Source: Mesorhizobium sp. M1B.F.Ca.ET.045.04.1.1 (GTDB lineage Bacteria; Pseudomonadota; Alphaproteobacteria; Rhizobiales; Rhizobiaceae). Taken from it: a DNA stretch of 64,000 nucleotides. Positions 9,192-17,409 of this stretch are shown one piece after another (position 1 is the stretch's first letter; each line of letters begins with the position of its first letter). The stretch covers positions 5,185,001-5,249,000 of the forward strand of contig NZ_CP034448.1 in the NCBI RefSeq assembly GCF_003952465.1, written 5' to 3'. The notes beneath the pieces are model-generated. The model saw only the letters and a list, made by a program, of their open reading frames with translations. It had not been told where the DNA came from and ran no database searches. The position numbers and the translations under genes are program-made.

Positions 9192-10973
9192 TCATGCAAT
9201 GGACTTGGCCTGGTCGAAATTCGCGATCAGGAAGTTGTTCTTCGCCGAATCGACGAACGGTATCCAGCGAATCCTCTGCTCGGAAAAGTCGGGATGCCTG
9301 GTTGCGAAAATGGCGAGTTCCCGCTCGGCATCGTCGCGGCGGCTGCTCCGCATCAAGGCGCCGATTTTCAGGAACCTGGCGTAGAAGTAGCCGGGCGAAA
9401 GGTTGAGCGAGCGGTCGGCAACGGCAATTGCCGCGGGCCAGTCCTCGACGAAGCAGTATGCGGCGGCCAGTTCCCCAAGATTGTGGAAGCGGTAAAGGTC
9501 GAACGGGCTCAGCCGCTCGGTATCGAGGAAGAATGGGATCGCGCCGGCGGCATCGCCGAGCAAAAGGCGCGCGCTGCCCATCGCCGAGCGGGCGAAGGCA
9601 AAGCTCGGGTTGATATGGATCGCCTCGGTGAGATGCTCGGCGGCCGACGCCGGCCGGCCGCGCATGATGTCGGCCGCGCCGAGATAGGCATGCGGTCGCG
9701 CGTCGAGGCTATCCATCAAAAGCGCCTTGCGCGCGAACGCCTCGACCTTGTCCAGGTCGTCGCTGTCGCCGAAGCGCAGCCAAGCCCGCCAGAAATACCA
9801 CCATGACAGCTCGTTCAGAACGGCACTGGAATTCGGATCCTCCTGGTAGGCCTTGTCGAAGAATTCGAGCGCGATTTCGGTGTCGCCGCGCGTGCGCCTG
9901 TTCATGTGCCAGCGGCCCCGCCGCACCAACTGCCAGGTCTCGAGGCTTTCCCACGGCACCTGGAAGGTCCGCACCTGCTCGGCCCGATCGACTTCCTTGT
10001 CGAGGATCGAAACGATCTCGCTGCCGATCTGGTCGCGAAGGCTGAAGATGTCGACGAGGTCGCGGTCGAAGCGTTGCGACCAGACGAGACGTCCGTTCGA
10101 CGTATCGGTGAGCGAGGCGTTGAGGCGGATCTGCCCGCTGTAGCGTGCCAGCGTGCCGCCGACGATATAGCGCGCGCCAAGCGCATTGCCGATGAGCCTG
10201 GTCCCGAGGCTGTCGTCGCGGAACTGGAAGCTGGAGCCCTTGGCGATCACCGAAAGCCAGCGGGTGTTGGAGAGGCCGTAGATGATGTCTTCGGCAATGC
10301 CGTCGGCCATGTAGCCGACATCGGGCTCGCTTCCGTCGCCCTGGAACGGCAGCACCGCGATTGCCGGCGGTCCCTTGTCGAAGGGTCTGTAGGAACCCGA
10401 AGCTGTGGGGATGGCGGCCAAGGGAGCCGTCATCGTGGCGCCGTTGCCGCCGCGCCCGGCTATCAGGACGCGCACCGGCAGGGCGATGTTCTTCAGCATG
10501 AACTCGCCGAGGTCGGTAAAGACCGCCGCGGTCTTGTCCTTTACGTGGTGCCAGGTTGTCTCCGAAATGGCGAGGCCGTCATGGGGAGCGAATTCCTGGA
10601 GGCGGGCGGCTATGTTGACGTCGTCGCCATAGAGCCGGCCCTCGCGGACGATGACGTCGCCGGTGTTGATCCCGGCCCGAAACGGCATGCGCATCTCCTC
10701 GCCCACCGAGGCATTGAGCGCCATGATCCTGTCCTGGAAATCAAAGGCCGCGCGCAAGGCTTCGATCGGGTTGCCGAACTCGGCCATGATGCTGTCGCCG
10801 GCAACGCCAAAGGTGCGGCCGCCGAAGGCGCCGCAGCTGTCGGTGATGATATCGCGCCGCTCCTCGAAGGCCGCGACGGCGAGCTCGTCGTCGATGCCCA
10901 TCAGCCGTGAAAAGCCAACGGCGTCGATAGAAATGATTGTCGCCAGCTGACGGATATAGTGCCGTTCAGCCAT
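9192..10973 (-). CDS. Class III adenylate/guanylate cyclase with TolB-like and TPR regions
   Basis: This 593-residue protein makes a cyclic nucleotide. The N-terminal cyclase homology domain (about 1-190) shows the two metal-binding aspartates, Asp17 in SIDAVGF and Asp60 in GVAGDSIMAEF, and the INTGDVIV and VNIAARL motifs near the catalytic Asn/Arg. The lysine that normally selects adenine before the GD motif is replaced by Gly56, as in many rhizobial cyclases, so the product (cAMP or cGMP) is not certain. The next 150 residues resemble the TolB-like N-terminal domain common in rhizobial cyclases (VGYMADGIAEDIIYGLS), and the C-terminal 250 residues are TPR-type helical repeats. The start is the ATG at 10973 with GGGGG upstream. 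It is transcribed toward the P450-DyP gene, 119 bp away, and is the natural source of ligand for the CRP-like protein at 4091. Confidence 0.88.
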   Translation of the reverse strand: MAERHYIRQLATIISIDAVGFSRLMGIDDELAVAAFEERRDIITDSCGAFGGRTFGVAGDSIMAEFGNPIEALRAAFDFQDRIMALNASVGEEMRMPFRAGINTGDVIVREGRLYGDDVNIAARLQEFAPHDGLAISETTWHHVKDKTAAVFTDLGEFMLKNIALPVRVLIAGRGGNGATMTAPLAAIPTASGSYRPFDKGPPAIAVLPFQGDGSEPDVGYMADGIAEDIIYGLSNTRWLSVIAKGSSFQFRDDSLGTRLIGNALGARYIVGGTLARYSGQIRLNASLTDTSNGRLVWSQRFDRDLVDIFSLRDQIGSEIVSILDKEVDRAEQVRTFQVPWESLETWQLVRRGRWHMNRRTRGDTEIALEFFDKAYQEDPNSSAVLNELSWWYFWRAWLRFGDSDDLDKVEAFARKALLMDSLDARPHAYLGAADIMRGRPASAAEHLTEAIHINPSFAFARSAMGSARLLLGDAAGAIPFFLDTERLSPFDLYRFHNLGELAAAYCFVEDWPAAIAVADRSLNLSPGYFYARFLKIGALMRSSRRDDAERELAIFATRHPDFSEQRIRWIPFVDSAKNNFLIANFDQAKSIA

Positions 10974-11382
10974 GGTTGAGCCCCCGGTCCCTGTTTTCGG
11001 TCCAGAACAGGCGACTTCCGCTCTCAAAACACTTCGCCGTTTGCCGACGGAAAATCCCCGGCAGGCTCGGCGCGCCGTTGCCACCCTGTCAGCTTGGAAC
11101 TCTAACAGGGTCTTGCCAAAAGCTCTACCACGAACAGCTAATGGAACGCGCCTTCGGCCCGACCCATGGTTAGCCGTTTGTTACCTGAAGCACCAGATTC
11201 TGGAACCTTGCTTACATATTGGAATCTCGAGGCTTTATTTATTTCCGCTTCCGCGAATGGAAATGGTGCCGGTCGTGGCGGACTGGCCGTGGAGCAAGGT
11301 GTTGTCGTCCCGTGGTGGAACCAACCGGCCGGGATTCGAGTTTTCCAGCGCACTCATGCCAACACGAAATTGAGGGGCAGTC
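10974..11382. other. 409-bp divergent intergenic region, no gene recognised
   Basis: This lies between the cyclase (minus strand) and the small secreted protein (plus strand). No CRP box, terminator or coherent frame was seen. Short AT-richer stretches near 11100-11240 may hold promoters. Confidence 0.4.
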
Positions 11383-11640
11383 ATGCGCGCTGTTGTTTTG
11401 GCAATCGGTATTGCGTCTTTCCTTGCCGGCGAGCCGGCTTTGGCGGCGGACGAGCAACCGATGCCGCCGCAAAATGCCAAGAAGCTCTCGGAAATCGTCG
11501 CCAAGGTCGAGAAGCGGAACGACTTCCAATATGTGAAGGAGGTCGGCTGGAGCAGCGACGGCTATACCGTCACCTACTACACGACCGACAAGGCCAAGGT
11601 CGAAATCACCTACGATCCGGTAACCGGCGAGCCAAGATAG
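11383..11640 (+). CDS. Small secreted protein, PepSY-like
   Basis: The product is 85 residues with a clear signal peptide, cut after about residue 21 at PALAADEQ. The mature part is acidic and ends in a strand-rich stretch, YTVTYYTTDKAKVEITYD, reminiscent of small PepSY-like periplasmic proteins. GAGGGG before the ATG supports the start. The function is unknown. It is followed by a small membrane protein on the same strand. Confidence 0.7.
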   Translation: MRAVVLAIGIASFLAGEPALAADEQPMPPQNAKKLSEIVAKVEKRNDFQYVKEVGWSSDGYTVTYYTTDKAKVEITYDPVTGEPR

Positions 11641-11747
11641 ACACCTGAAGACGGCTGCCCGTGGGTAGCCGCCCCTGCCCATCCGAGTCTTGCGTCGACG
11701 CGTATTTGATGGCTGACTGCGCGCCACGATTGCGGGCACGGGGGTGC

Positions 11748-12239
11748 ATGGCAGTGGTTGGCTACGTCCTGAAGCGCATCTTGATGATGCTCGCCGGCTA
11801 TCTGGTCGCCGTGCTCGTCGGCTTGATCGCGCTGGTCGTGATCTACATGGTGCTGAGCTCGCTGCCCAGCGCTCCAGGCTATTTCGAGCTGATGCAGTTC
11901 ACGCCCGTCGCTGTGCTCGTGGTGCCGCCCCTCGGCATGTTCGTCTATTTCCTGACGATCGTGGTCACCGGCATGCAGACCCTGGTCTTTGCCCTGATTG
12001 CCGAGTTCTTCTCGTTGCGGAGCTTCTGGCTGCACATGCTGTTCGGCTGCGCCGCGGCAGCAGCCGGTTTCGTGCTGCTCTGGCCTGACGCGCCGGACGA
12101 TCCGGAACGCTGGGCCGACATGGGCATCATCGCCGGCGCCGGTCTCGTCGCCGGCCTGGTCTACTGGCTGATCGCCGGGCGCGACGCCGGCTTTCGGCGC
12201 CCGCTCGCCCAAATTAAACAATTCCAGGAAAAGTCCTAA
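11748..12239 (+). CDS. Small multi-pass membrane protein of unknown function
   Basis: A 163-residue protein with about four transmembrane helices (LAGYLVAVLVGLIALVVIYM; FTPVAVLVVPPLGMFVYFL; LHMLFGCAAAAAGFVLLW; MGIIAGAGLVAGLVYWLIAG) and a short basic C-terminus. The frame is open from 11661, but the ATG at 11748, preceded by ACGGGGG, places the first helix normally. No recognised family. It converges on the L,D-transpeptidase at 12303, and its hydrophobic profile is its only informative trait. Confidence 0.65.
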   Translation: MAVVGYVLKRILMMLAGYLVAVLVGLIALVVIYMVLSSLPSAPGYFELMQFTPVAVLVVPPLGMFVYFLTIVVTGMQTLVFALIAEFFSLRSFWLHMLFGCAAAAAGFVLLWPDAPDDPERWADMGIIAGAGLVAGLVYWLIAGRDAGFRRPLAQIKQFQEKS

Positions 12240-12302
12240 GCGGTTTGGCTCGGCGGCTTCGCCGTAGCCTTCCGCCCGCAATTGGTGAAAAACAAACAGC
12301 GC

Positions 12303-14180
12303 TCAGCTTGACGGCGTGCGTACCGCTTCGGTCGCGTCCAGCGCCTGCATCAGCTTTGAATCGCGATCGTAGACGTCGTCGAAATATTCGACCTTGCCGG
12401 ACATGTCAGGCCAAGCGGTGAAATAGGCGACATAGACCGGGATGACGCGCGTGACATTTTCGGTTGAATGGCCATGCTTCAGCTTCTCGGCGACATAGTC
12501 GACCGAGGTGCCGAGCACTGCGGCAGCCATGCCGCGTGGATCCTGCAGACGGATGCAGCCATGGCTCAGCGCACGCATATCGCGCTCGAAGAACGACTTC
12601 TGCGGCGTGTCGTGCATGTAGATGGCGTGCTTGTTGGGGAACAGGATTTTCAGTTCGCCTAGCGCGTTGGCCTCGCTCGGCTGCTGGCGCACGCTGAAAG
12701 GGATTTTGGCGCCGTAGGCGCCCCAGTCGACCGACGACGACGGTATCTGCCTACCCCGCGAATCCGTCACCTCATAACCCGCGCGGTCGAGATAGCCAGG
12801 ATCGCTGCGCAGCCGCGGCAGCATCTCGTTGACGATGATCGACTGTGGCACGCCCCAATAGGGGTGATAGTCGACTTGCTTGATCTGGTTGTAGAAAAAG
12901 GCGGTCTGATTGGTGACCTTGCCGATGACCGCGCGGGTCTTCAGCTTCTCCTCGCCATTATCGATATAGCTCGCCGTGAAGGCTGGCTGGTTGACGAAGA
13001 CGCGCGGGCTGCCAAGGTCGGAGGGGAGCCAGCGCAGTTCTTCGAGCGCGACCCTGACCTTCTCAATCTTGTCGGCCTTGGAGGTTCCCGCAAGCGAAGC
13101 AACGGTGCGCGGGCCGATGACGCCGTCGCCCTTCATGCCGGCCCGCTGCTGCACCGCCTTGATCACCGGCACCAGCTCTGGATCGTAGACCTCGCTCTTG
13201 CCGAGCCTGGCGAGAACCTCGCCATAGTCGCCGCCCATCTCGTCATCGAGATTGCGGGCAATGAGCGTCAGAAGCTTGGGCAGCTCAGGACTGCTTTCGC
13301 CGGGCTTCAAGAGCAGCTTCGGATCGACGACGATCTCATTCTCCTCGCTCGCCTCGAGCGATTCCAGTTCGACGCGCAGCGCCTGGTATTCCGGGTTCTG
13401 CGGGTGTCGCGATTCCAGGTAGGTGCGCACCTCCTGGGTATGCGCCAGCGTCTTCAACACACCCTCGAGATCGAGCGGCTTGGCCGGGAAGTCGTAATAG
13501 CCGGTCATGCGGTTCGGGTCGACGCGGCCGTTCTGGGCGTCATGGGCATAGCGCAGCACGCGCGCCGACAGCGCCATCTCGAAGCGGACCAGTTCCTTGG
13601 TCCGCTCTTCCGGCGTGGCGGCAGTCGTGGCCGCCGGAACGTCGACGGAATAGTCGGCAGGAGTCAGGCCGTAGCTCGCCGCCTCGCCAAGAACCCGCAC
13701 GGCATCCTGCGCCCTGCTGTTGGGCGCGTCTCCTGTTATCCAGATGAAATCCGGATTGGCCGAGTAGTAGGCGACCAGCGCCTTGGCGATGTCGGGTTCG
13801 GCAAAGAGTTCGTAGTCGCTCAGGCCTGCCAGCGCGTCGCGAAACACGCTTCCGGTCACGGACGGCACAAAGGCTGCGTCCTGTGCGGTCGCGAGTTGCG
13901 GAGCCGGCAGCAGCGACTTGAAATCGACACGCACGAGCTTGTCGGCTCTGTAGGTGTTGTAGGTAGGGCTGCTGATCCTGAGGCCGCCCCCGTCGCCAGT
14001 ACTTGGCTGCATCTTGCGGGGCTTCGGCGGTGGCGGAAACTCGCCTTGCGGATTGTGCCGGATGCCACCGCCGAACAGCATATCGAACAGGCCCTGCGCG
14101 CTCGCCGGCTGCTGCCCGAAGGCAAGTGCCGCCGCGATCGCGACCGGCATGACAGCCGTTTTGTTCCCGAGGATTTTCAT
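12303..14180 (-). CDS. L,D-transpeptidase of the YcbB/LdtD type
   Basis: A 625-residue exported enzyme that forms 3-3 crosslinks in peptidoglycan, which are abundant in Rhizobiales. It has a signal peptide (residues 1-29, ending PASAQ), then a long N-terminal scaffold region. A peptidoglycan-binding domain (around VIKAVQQRAGMKGDGVIGP) and a YkuD catalytic domain follow. The catalytic motif is SHGCIRL with Cys542, preceded by the conserved HAIYMHDT. Length and domain order match the long YcbB-like class rather than short ErfK proteins. It is a single gene between convergent and divergent neighbours. A second L,D-transpeptidase of a different type is at 55857. Confidence 0.92.
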   Translation of the reverse strand: MKILGNKTAVMPVAIAAALAFGQQPASAQGLFDMLFGGGIRHNPQGEFPPPPKPRKMQPSTGDGGGLRISSPTYNTYRADKLVRVDFKSLLPAPQLATAQDAAFVPSVTGSVFRDALAGLSDYELFAEPDIAKALVAYYSANPDFIWITGDAPNSRAQDAVRVLGEAASYGLTPADYSVDVPAATTAATPEERTKELVRFEMALSARVLRYAHDAQNGRVDPNRMTGYYDFPAKPLDLEGVLKTLAHTQEVRTYLESRHPQNPEYQALRVELESLEASEENEIVVDPKLLLKPGESSPELPKLLTLIARNLDDEMGGDYGEVLARLGKSEVYDPELVPVIKAVQQRAGMKGDGVIGPRTVASLAGTSKADKIEKVRVALEELRWLPSDLGSPRVFVNQPAFTASYIDNGEEKLKTRAVIGKVTNQTAFFYNQIKQVDYHPYWGVPQSIIVNEMLPRLRSDPGYLDRAGYEVTDSRGRQIPSSSVDWGAYGAKIPFSVRQQPSEANALGELKILFPNKHAIYMHDTPQKSFFERDMRALSHGCIRLQDPRGMAAAVLGTSVDYVAEKLKHGHSTENVTRVIPVYVAYFTAWPDMSGKVEYFDDVYDRDSKLMQALDATEAVRTPSS

Positions 14181-14390
14181 GCTTCACCCGCACCGGTTGA
14201 AACCGGTTCCCGTTCCGCGCCGCTTGACGGTCCCGCCCTCCGCATGGCGGATGTAAGGCGCGACTATACCGATTCATACTGATTTCGTTAAGCTTCCATA
14301 AATTTCCGCGACCGTGTTGCAGAACAGTTTCACATCCTTGTGAGACACAATGCGGCAGGGCCGCTCCTGGTTTCAGAAACCTGATGACAA

Positions 14391-15137
14391 TCAGGCGTTG
14401 GCGCCGCCATCGATGGTCAGCGCCGCGCCGGTGACGAAGCGGCCCTCGGGGCTGGCGAGCCAGGCAACCAGGCTCGCTATCTCCTCGGCCTCGCCGAATC
14501 GCGGGGTCGCCATTTTCCGGCGCTGGTGCTCGGCATGCGGCCCGTCGGCAGGGTTCATGTCGGTGTCGGTCGATCCCGGATGAACGATGTTGGCGGTGAT
14601 GCCGCGTGGGCCGAGGTCCCGTGCCAGAGCCTTGGTCAACCCGACCAGCGCCGCCTTGCTGGTCGAATAGGCGCTGAGGCCGGCGTCCGTCACGCGTTCG
14701 GCCAGGTTGCTGCCGATCGAGATGATGCGACCGCCTTCCGCCATGTGCCGGGCGGCCGCTTTCGAGGCAACGAAAGGCGCCCTCAGATTGACCTCCATGC
14801 TCTCGTCGAAATCGGCAAGCGACAGGCTATCGATCGGCGCGGCGCGCCAGATGCCGGCGCTGTTGACCAGGATATCGAGCCGGCCAAACGCATCGGTTGC
14901 CTGTTCGATGGCGCGCTCGATCGTTTCGGCGTCGCGGCCGTCCGCCTTGATGGCAAGAGCGCGACCGCCGGCCGCCTCGATCTCGTCGACGACGGCGCGG
15001 GCCTGCATCTCGCCATGGACATAGGTCAAGGCGACGCTTGCACCGTCGCGCGCCAATCTCCTGGCAATGGCCGCGCCTATGCCGCGGCTGCCGCCGGTCA
15101 CGAAGGCGGCCTTGCCGCTCAGTGGCTTGGAAGGCAT
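14391..15137 (-). CDS. Short-chain dehydrogenase/reductase (SDR), 3-oxoacyl-ACP reductase-like
   Basis: A 248-residue classical SDR. The nucleotide-binding TGGSRGIG is at 14-21, followed by NSAG and the catalytic triad Ser143, Tyr157 and Lys161 (YSTSK). The last residues, GAALTIDGGANA, are the standard SDR C-terminus. The ATG at 15137 is set by AAAAAGGAG seven bases upstream; a longer open frame beyond it runs into the operator. It is divergent from a TetR gene, and two inverted operator arms lie in the gap, so it is almost certainly the TetR target. The substrate cannot be read from the sequence. Confidence 0.9.
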   Translation of the reverse strand: MPSKPLSGKAAFVTGGSRGIGAAIARRLARDGASVALTYVHGEMQARAVVDEIEAAGGRALAIKADGRDAETIERAIEQATDAFGRLDILVNSAGIWRAAPIDSLSLADFDESMEVNLRAPFVASKAAARHMAEGGRIISIGSNLAERVTDAGLSAYSTSKAALVGLTKALARDLGPRGITANIVHPGSTDTDMNPADGPHAEHQRRKMATPRFGEAEEIASLVAWLASPEGRFVTGAALTIDGGANA

Positions 15138-15156
15138 CGATTTCTCCTTTTTGTAA

Positions 15157-15219
15157 TGATCGATACATAAATATCTGTCAGCCTTGCCCCGCCCCGTCAA
15201 CTGAATTATGTATCGATCA
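15157..15219. promoter_or_regulatory. Probable TetR operator: 14-bp perfect inverted repeat between SDR and TetR genes
   Basis: TGATCGATACATAA (15157-15170) is repeated exactly in inverted form (15206-15219) with 35 bp between. The right arm contains the first in-frame ATG of the TetR gene at 15208, and the left arm begins 20 bp upstream of the SDR start codon. The layout predicts repression of both divergent genes by the adjacent TetR protein. Confidence 0.75.
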
Positions 15220-15231
15220 ACACAGAAAAGG

Positions 15232-15861
15232 ATGCCACCCAGAAACACTATGCCGGAAAGAGGCCGCCCCCGTTCCTTCGATCGAACCGCAGCGCTGCGG
15301 CGAGCGATGGAGGTTTTTTGGGTCAAAGGCTATGAAGGCGCCTCGCTGAGCGACCTGACCACAGCCATGGGTATCAATTCGCCCAGCCTCTATGCCGCCT
15401 TTGGCAGCAAGGAAGCGCTCTTCCTCGAAGCAACCGACCTCTATACGCGCGTCGAGGGCTCCGATATCTGGACGACGCTGGAACAGGCGCCGACCGCGCG
15501 GCTGGCGATCGAAGGGTTCCTGACCCAGACAGCAAAGGCCTATTCCCAGGCCGATCGGCCGCAAGGCTGCCTGATCGCGCTCGGCGCCTTGCATCAGGAT
15601 TCCAGCCAGGGTCTGATCTGTCATGATCTGCGCCGCCGCCGGGCCGAAAATCATATGGCGCTCAAAAGGCGCTTGGAACGCGCCGTCGCCGAAGGGGAAC
15701 TGCCGGCGGATTTCGACGGCCAAACCGCCGCCACCTTCTTCGCCACGGTGCAGCACGGCATGTCGATCCAGGCGCGTGACGGCGCCACGCATGCTGCCCT
15801 CATGGCAACCGTTGCCGGCGCCATGGCGGCCTGGGCAACGCTGGCCGGCGCTCGGGCCTGA
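15232..15861 (+). CDS. TetR/AcrR-family transcriptional regulator
   Basis: A 209-residue regulator with an N-terminal helix-turn-helix (FDRTAALRRAMEVFWVKGYEGASLSDLTTAMGINSPSLYAAFGSKEALFLEA) and an all-alpha ligand domain like the YcdC/ComR subgroup. Three in-frame ATGs (15208, 15232, 15250) compete. The first lies inside the operator arm and has no ribosome site, so 15232 is preferred but not certain. It likely represses itself and the divergent SDR gene in response to a small ligand, perhaps the SDR substrate. Confidence 0.88.
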   Translation: MPPRNTMPERGRPRSFDRTAALRRAMEVFWVKGYEGASLSDLTTAMGINSPSLYAAFGSKEALFLEATDLYTRVEGSDIWTTLEQAPTARLAIEGFLTQTAKAYSQADRPQGCLIALGALHQDSSQGLICHDLRRRRAENHMALKRRLERAVAEGELPADFDGQTAATFFATVQHGMSIQARDGATHAALMATVAGAMAAWATLAGARA

Positions 15862-15940
15862 ACCAAACATCAATCCGTGACAAACAGCGGTCTTTGTGAT
15901 CGAAATTCCAGCGGCCTCGAGATGGCCTGGAGGATGTGCA

Positions 15941-16342
15941 GTGAAGAAGGGATATCGCGAGCTTCTCGATGAGGCGAATGCCGAGATCGAGGTGGTATCG
16001 CCCGAGGAGGCGGCCGGGCTGCTGGAGGACGACGACACGATCTTCGTCGACCTGCGCGACCCTCGCGAAGTCGAGCGCGACGGCAAGATCCCCGGAGCCA
16101 AGCATGTGACGCGCGGCATGCTCGAATTCTGGATCGACCCCGAAAGCCCCTACCACAAGCCGTTCTTCGCCTCGGGAAAGACCTTCGTCTTCTTCTGCGC
16201 CGGCGGCTGGCGCTCGGCGCTCGCCACCAAGACGGCGCAGGACATGGGTCTTGCCCCGGTCAAGCACATCCTTGGCGGCTACACCGCCTGGAAGGCGGCG
16301 GGCCTGCCGGTCGAGCCCGGTCAGAAGAAGAAAGCTGACTGA
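15941..16342 (+). CDS. Rhodanese-like sulfurtransferase domain protein
   Basis: A 133-residue single rhodanese domain. The active-site loop is CAGGWRS with the nucleophilic Cys, and VDLRDPREVERDGKIPGA is the typical N-terminal CDC25-like signature. The start is GTG at 15941, chosen because GGAGGA lies eight bases upstream; the longer frame from 15896 has no such site. It probably transfers sulfane sulfur to an unknown acceptor. No sulfur genes are adjacent. Confidence 0.9.
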   Translation: MKKGYRELLDEANAEIEVVSPEEAAGLLEDDDTIFVDLRDPREVERDGKIPGAKHVTRGMLEFWIDPESPYHKPFFASGKTFVFFCAGGWRSALATKTAQDMGLAPVKHILGGYTAWKAAGLPVEPGQKKKAD

Positions 16343-16531
16343 CCGCGTTTTTACACATTTCCTGGCGGGTAACCGGAGCATGGTTCACTTGAAACTGACG
16401 CATCGACCAAAGCGCGCCACTCGGAGAGGGCAGTAGGGCGAGAGTACGCGCATCAGAGCCACAGTTCAGCAAGCGGCACCTGTTGCCAATGCCCTCCTGC
16501 TCGCTAGGATCGATGCGGGAGGGGCGAATTC

Positions 16532-17221
16532 ATGGAACGCAGCGAAGCCTGGTTCATTGCGGCCGTCGCCGCTGCAATCGGTCTTTTCGCTGGAATGGCG
16601 TGGAAGGACACCGGTCATTCGGGCGAATGGCTGGCTACCTATCAGACCCTGATCACCGGCTTTTTAGCCGTCGCCGCCGCCTTCATCACCGTCGACGCCA
16701 TGGGTCGTTCGGACCAGGAGCAGAGGCGAAGACACGCTGAGCAGATGGAGTACGCAAGGCAACCTGAGCGGCTTGCTCGTCAACGCGTCGTCGAAATCTA
16801 TCCCGAATACTTCAACTATCTCGCCGCCGAGGCCCAAGAGGTCGGCTTGCTCATGACGGAAGGCACAGACTCAAAAAACATCACAAGGCGAATCGTCGAG
16901 ATAGTTGGGCACTTTCTGGTATTCCTGCACCAGGCCGTCAGAGATGAAACAATCCGGCAAGCCCGTCCCTTCTTCGATGCGACGATCGAAATGAATTTCA
17001 ACTTCATTGCTCTCAAGGACGAAGAACTTGAGAAAGATGAATATAGAGAATTTCTCAAGCACCTTGCGATCAGCGTACTCGATGGAACGCTGCCCGACCG
17101 GGAAGATGCCGATTATTTCTACAGGCTGTGCTATGCTATTCAGGATATGGCTACACCGCTGTCGAAACTCTCGCAATGTTTGAGAGAGTTCGACAAGCAT
17201 CATCGCCCATCCAAACCCTAA
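16532..17221 (+). CDS. Membrane protein of unknown function
   Basis: 229 residues with two N-terminal transmembrane helices (AWFIAAVAAAIGLFAGMAW and LITGFLAVAAAFITVDAM), then a long soluble, charged, mostly helical region (YPEYFNYLAAEAQEVGLLM onward). GGGAGGGG precedes the ATG. No family is recognised. The base composition is slightly lower in GC than its neighbours, and the following gene is also an orphan membrane protein of similar composition, so the two may have arrived together. Confidence 0.7.
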   Translation: MERSEAWFIAAVAAAIGLFAGMAWKDTGHSGEWLATYQTLITGFLAVAAAFITVDAMGRSDQEQRRRHAEQMEYARQPERLARQRVVEIYPEYFNYLAAEAQEVGLLMTEGTDSKNITRRIVEIVGHFLVFLHQAVRDETIRQARPFFDATIEMNFNFIALKDEELEKDEYREFLKHLAISVLDGTLPDREDADYFYRLCYAIQDMATPLSKLSQCLREFDKHHRPSKP

Positions 17222-17409
17222 CATCCGCTGTCCGACCGAGCGCCATTTCGCTACCGGGGGACATGCTGACTTGCAAGGCGGGCATCGGCAGTTCACCGTC
17301 CGGCGGAACCGGCAGAAAGTTCGTCATCCCCATCGTCGCCGGGTTTCGCCTTGGGTCTTCCAGCCGACGTGGTAGTCCTGCTATGTCCTGCCCCACTACA
17401 GGGGGGATT

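Noticed and set aside
15208..15231. ATG at 15208 as the start of the TetR gene
   Set aside because: It lies inside an operator arm and lacks a ribosome site, so a later start is more likely.
16370..16400. A GTAACC hexamer upstream of the gene at 16532 as a second SigF promoter
   Set aside because: The sequence 16 bases downstream is GAAA rather than CGAA, so only one box matches.
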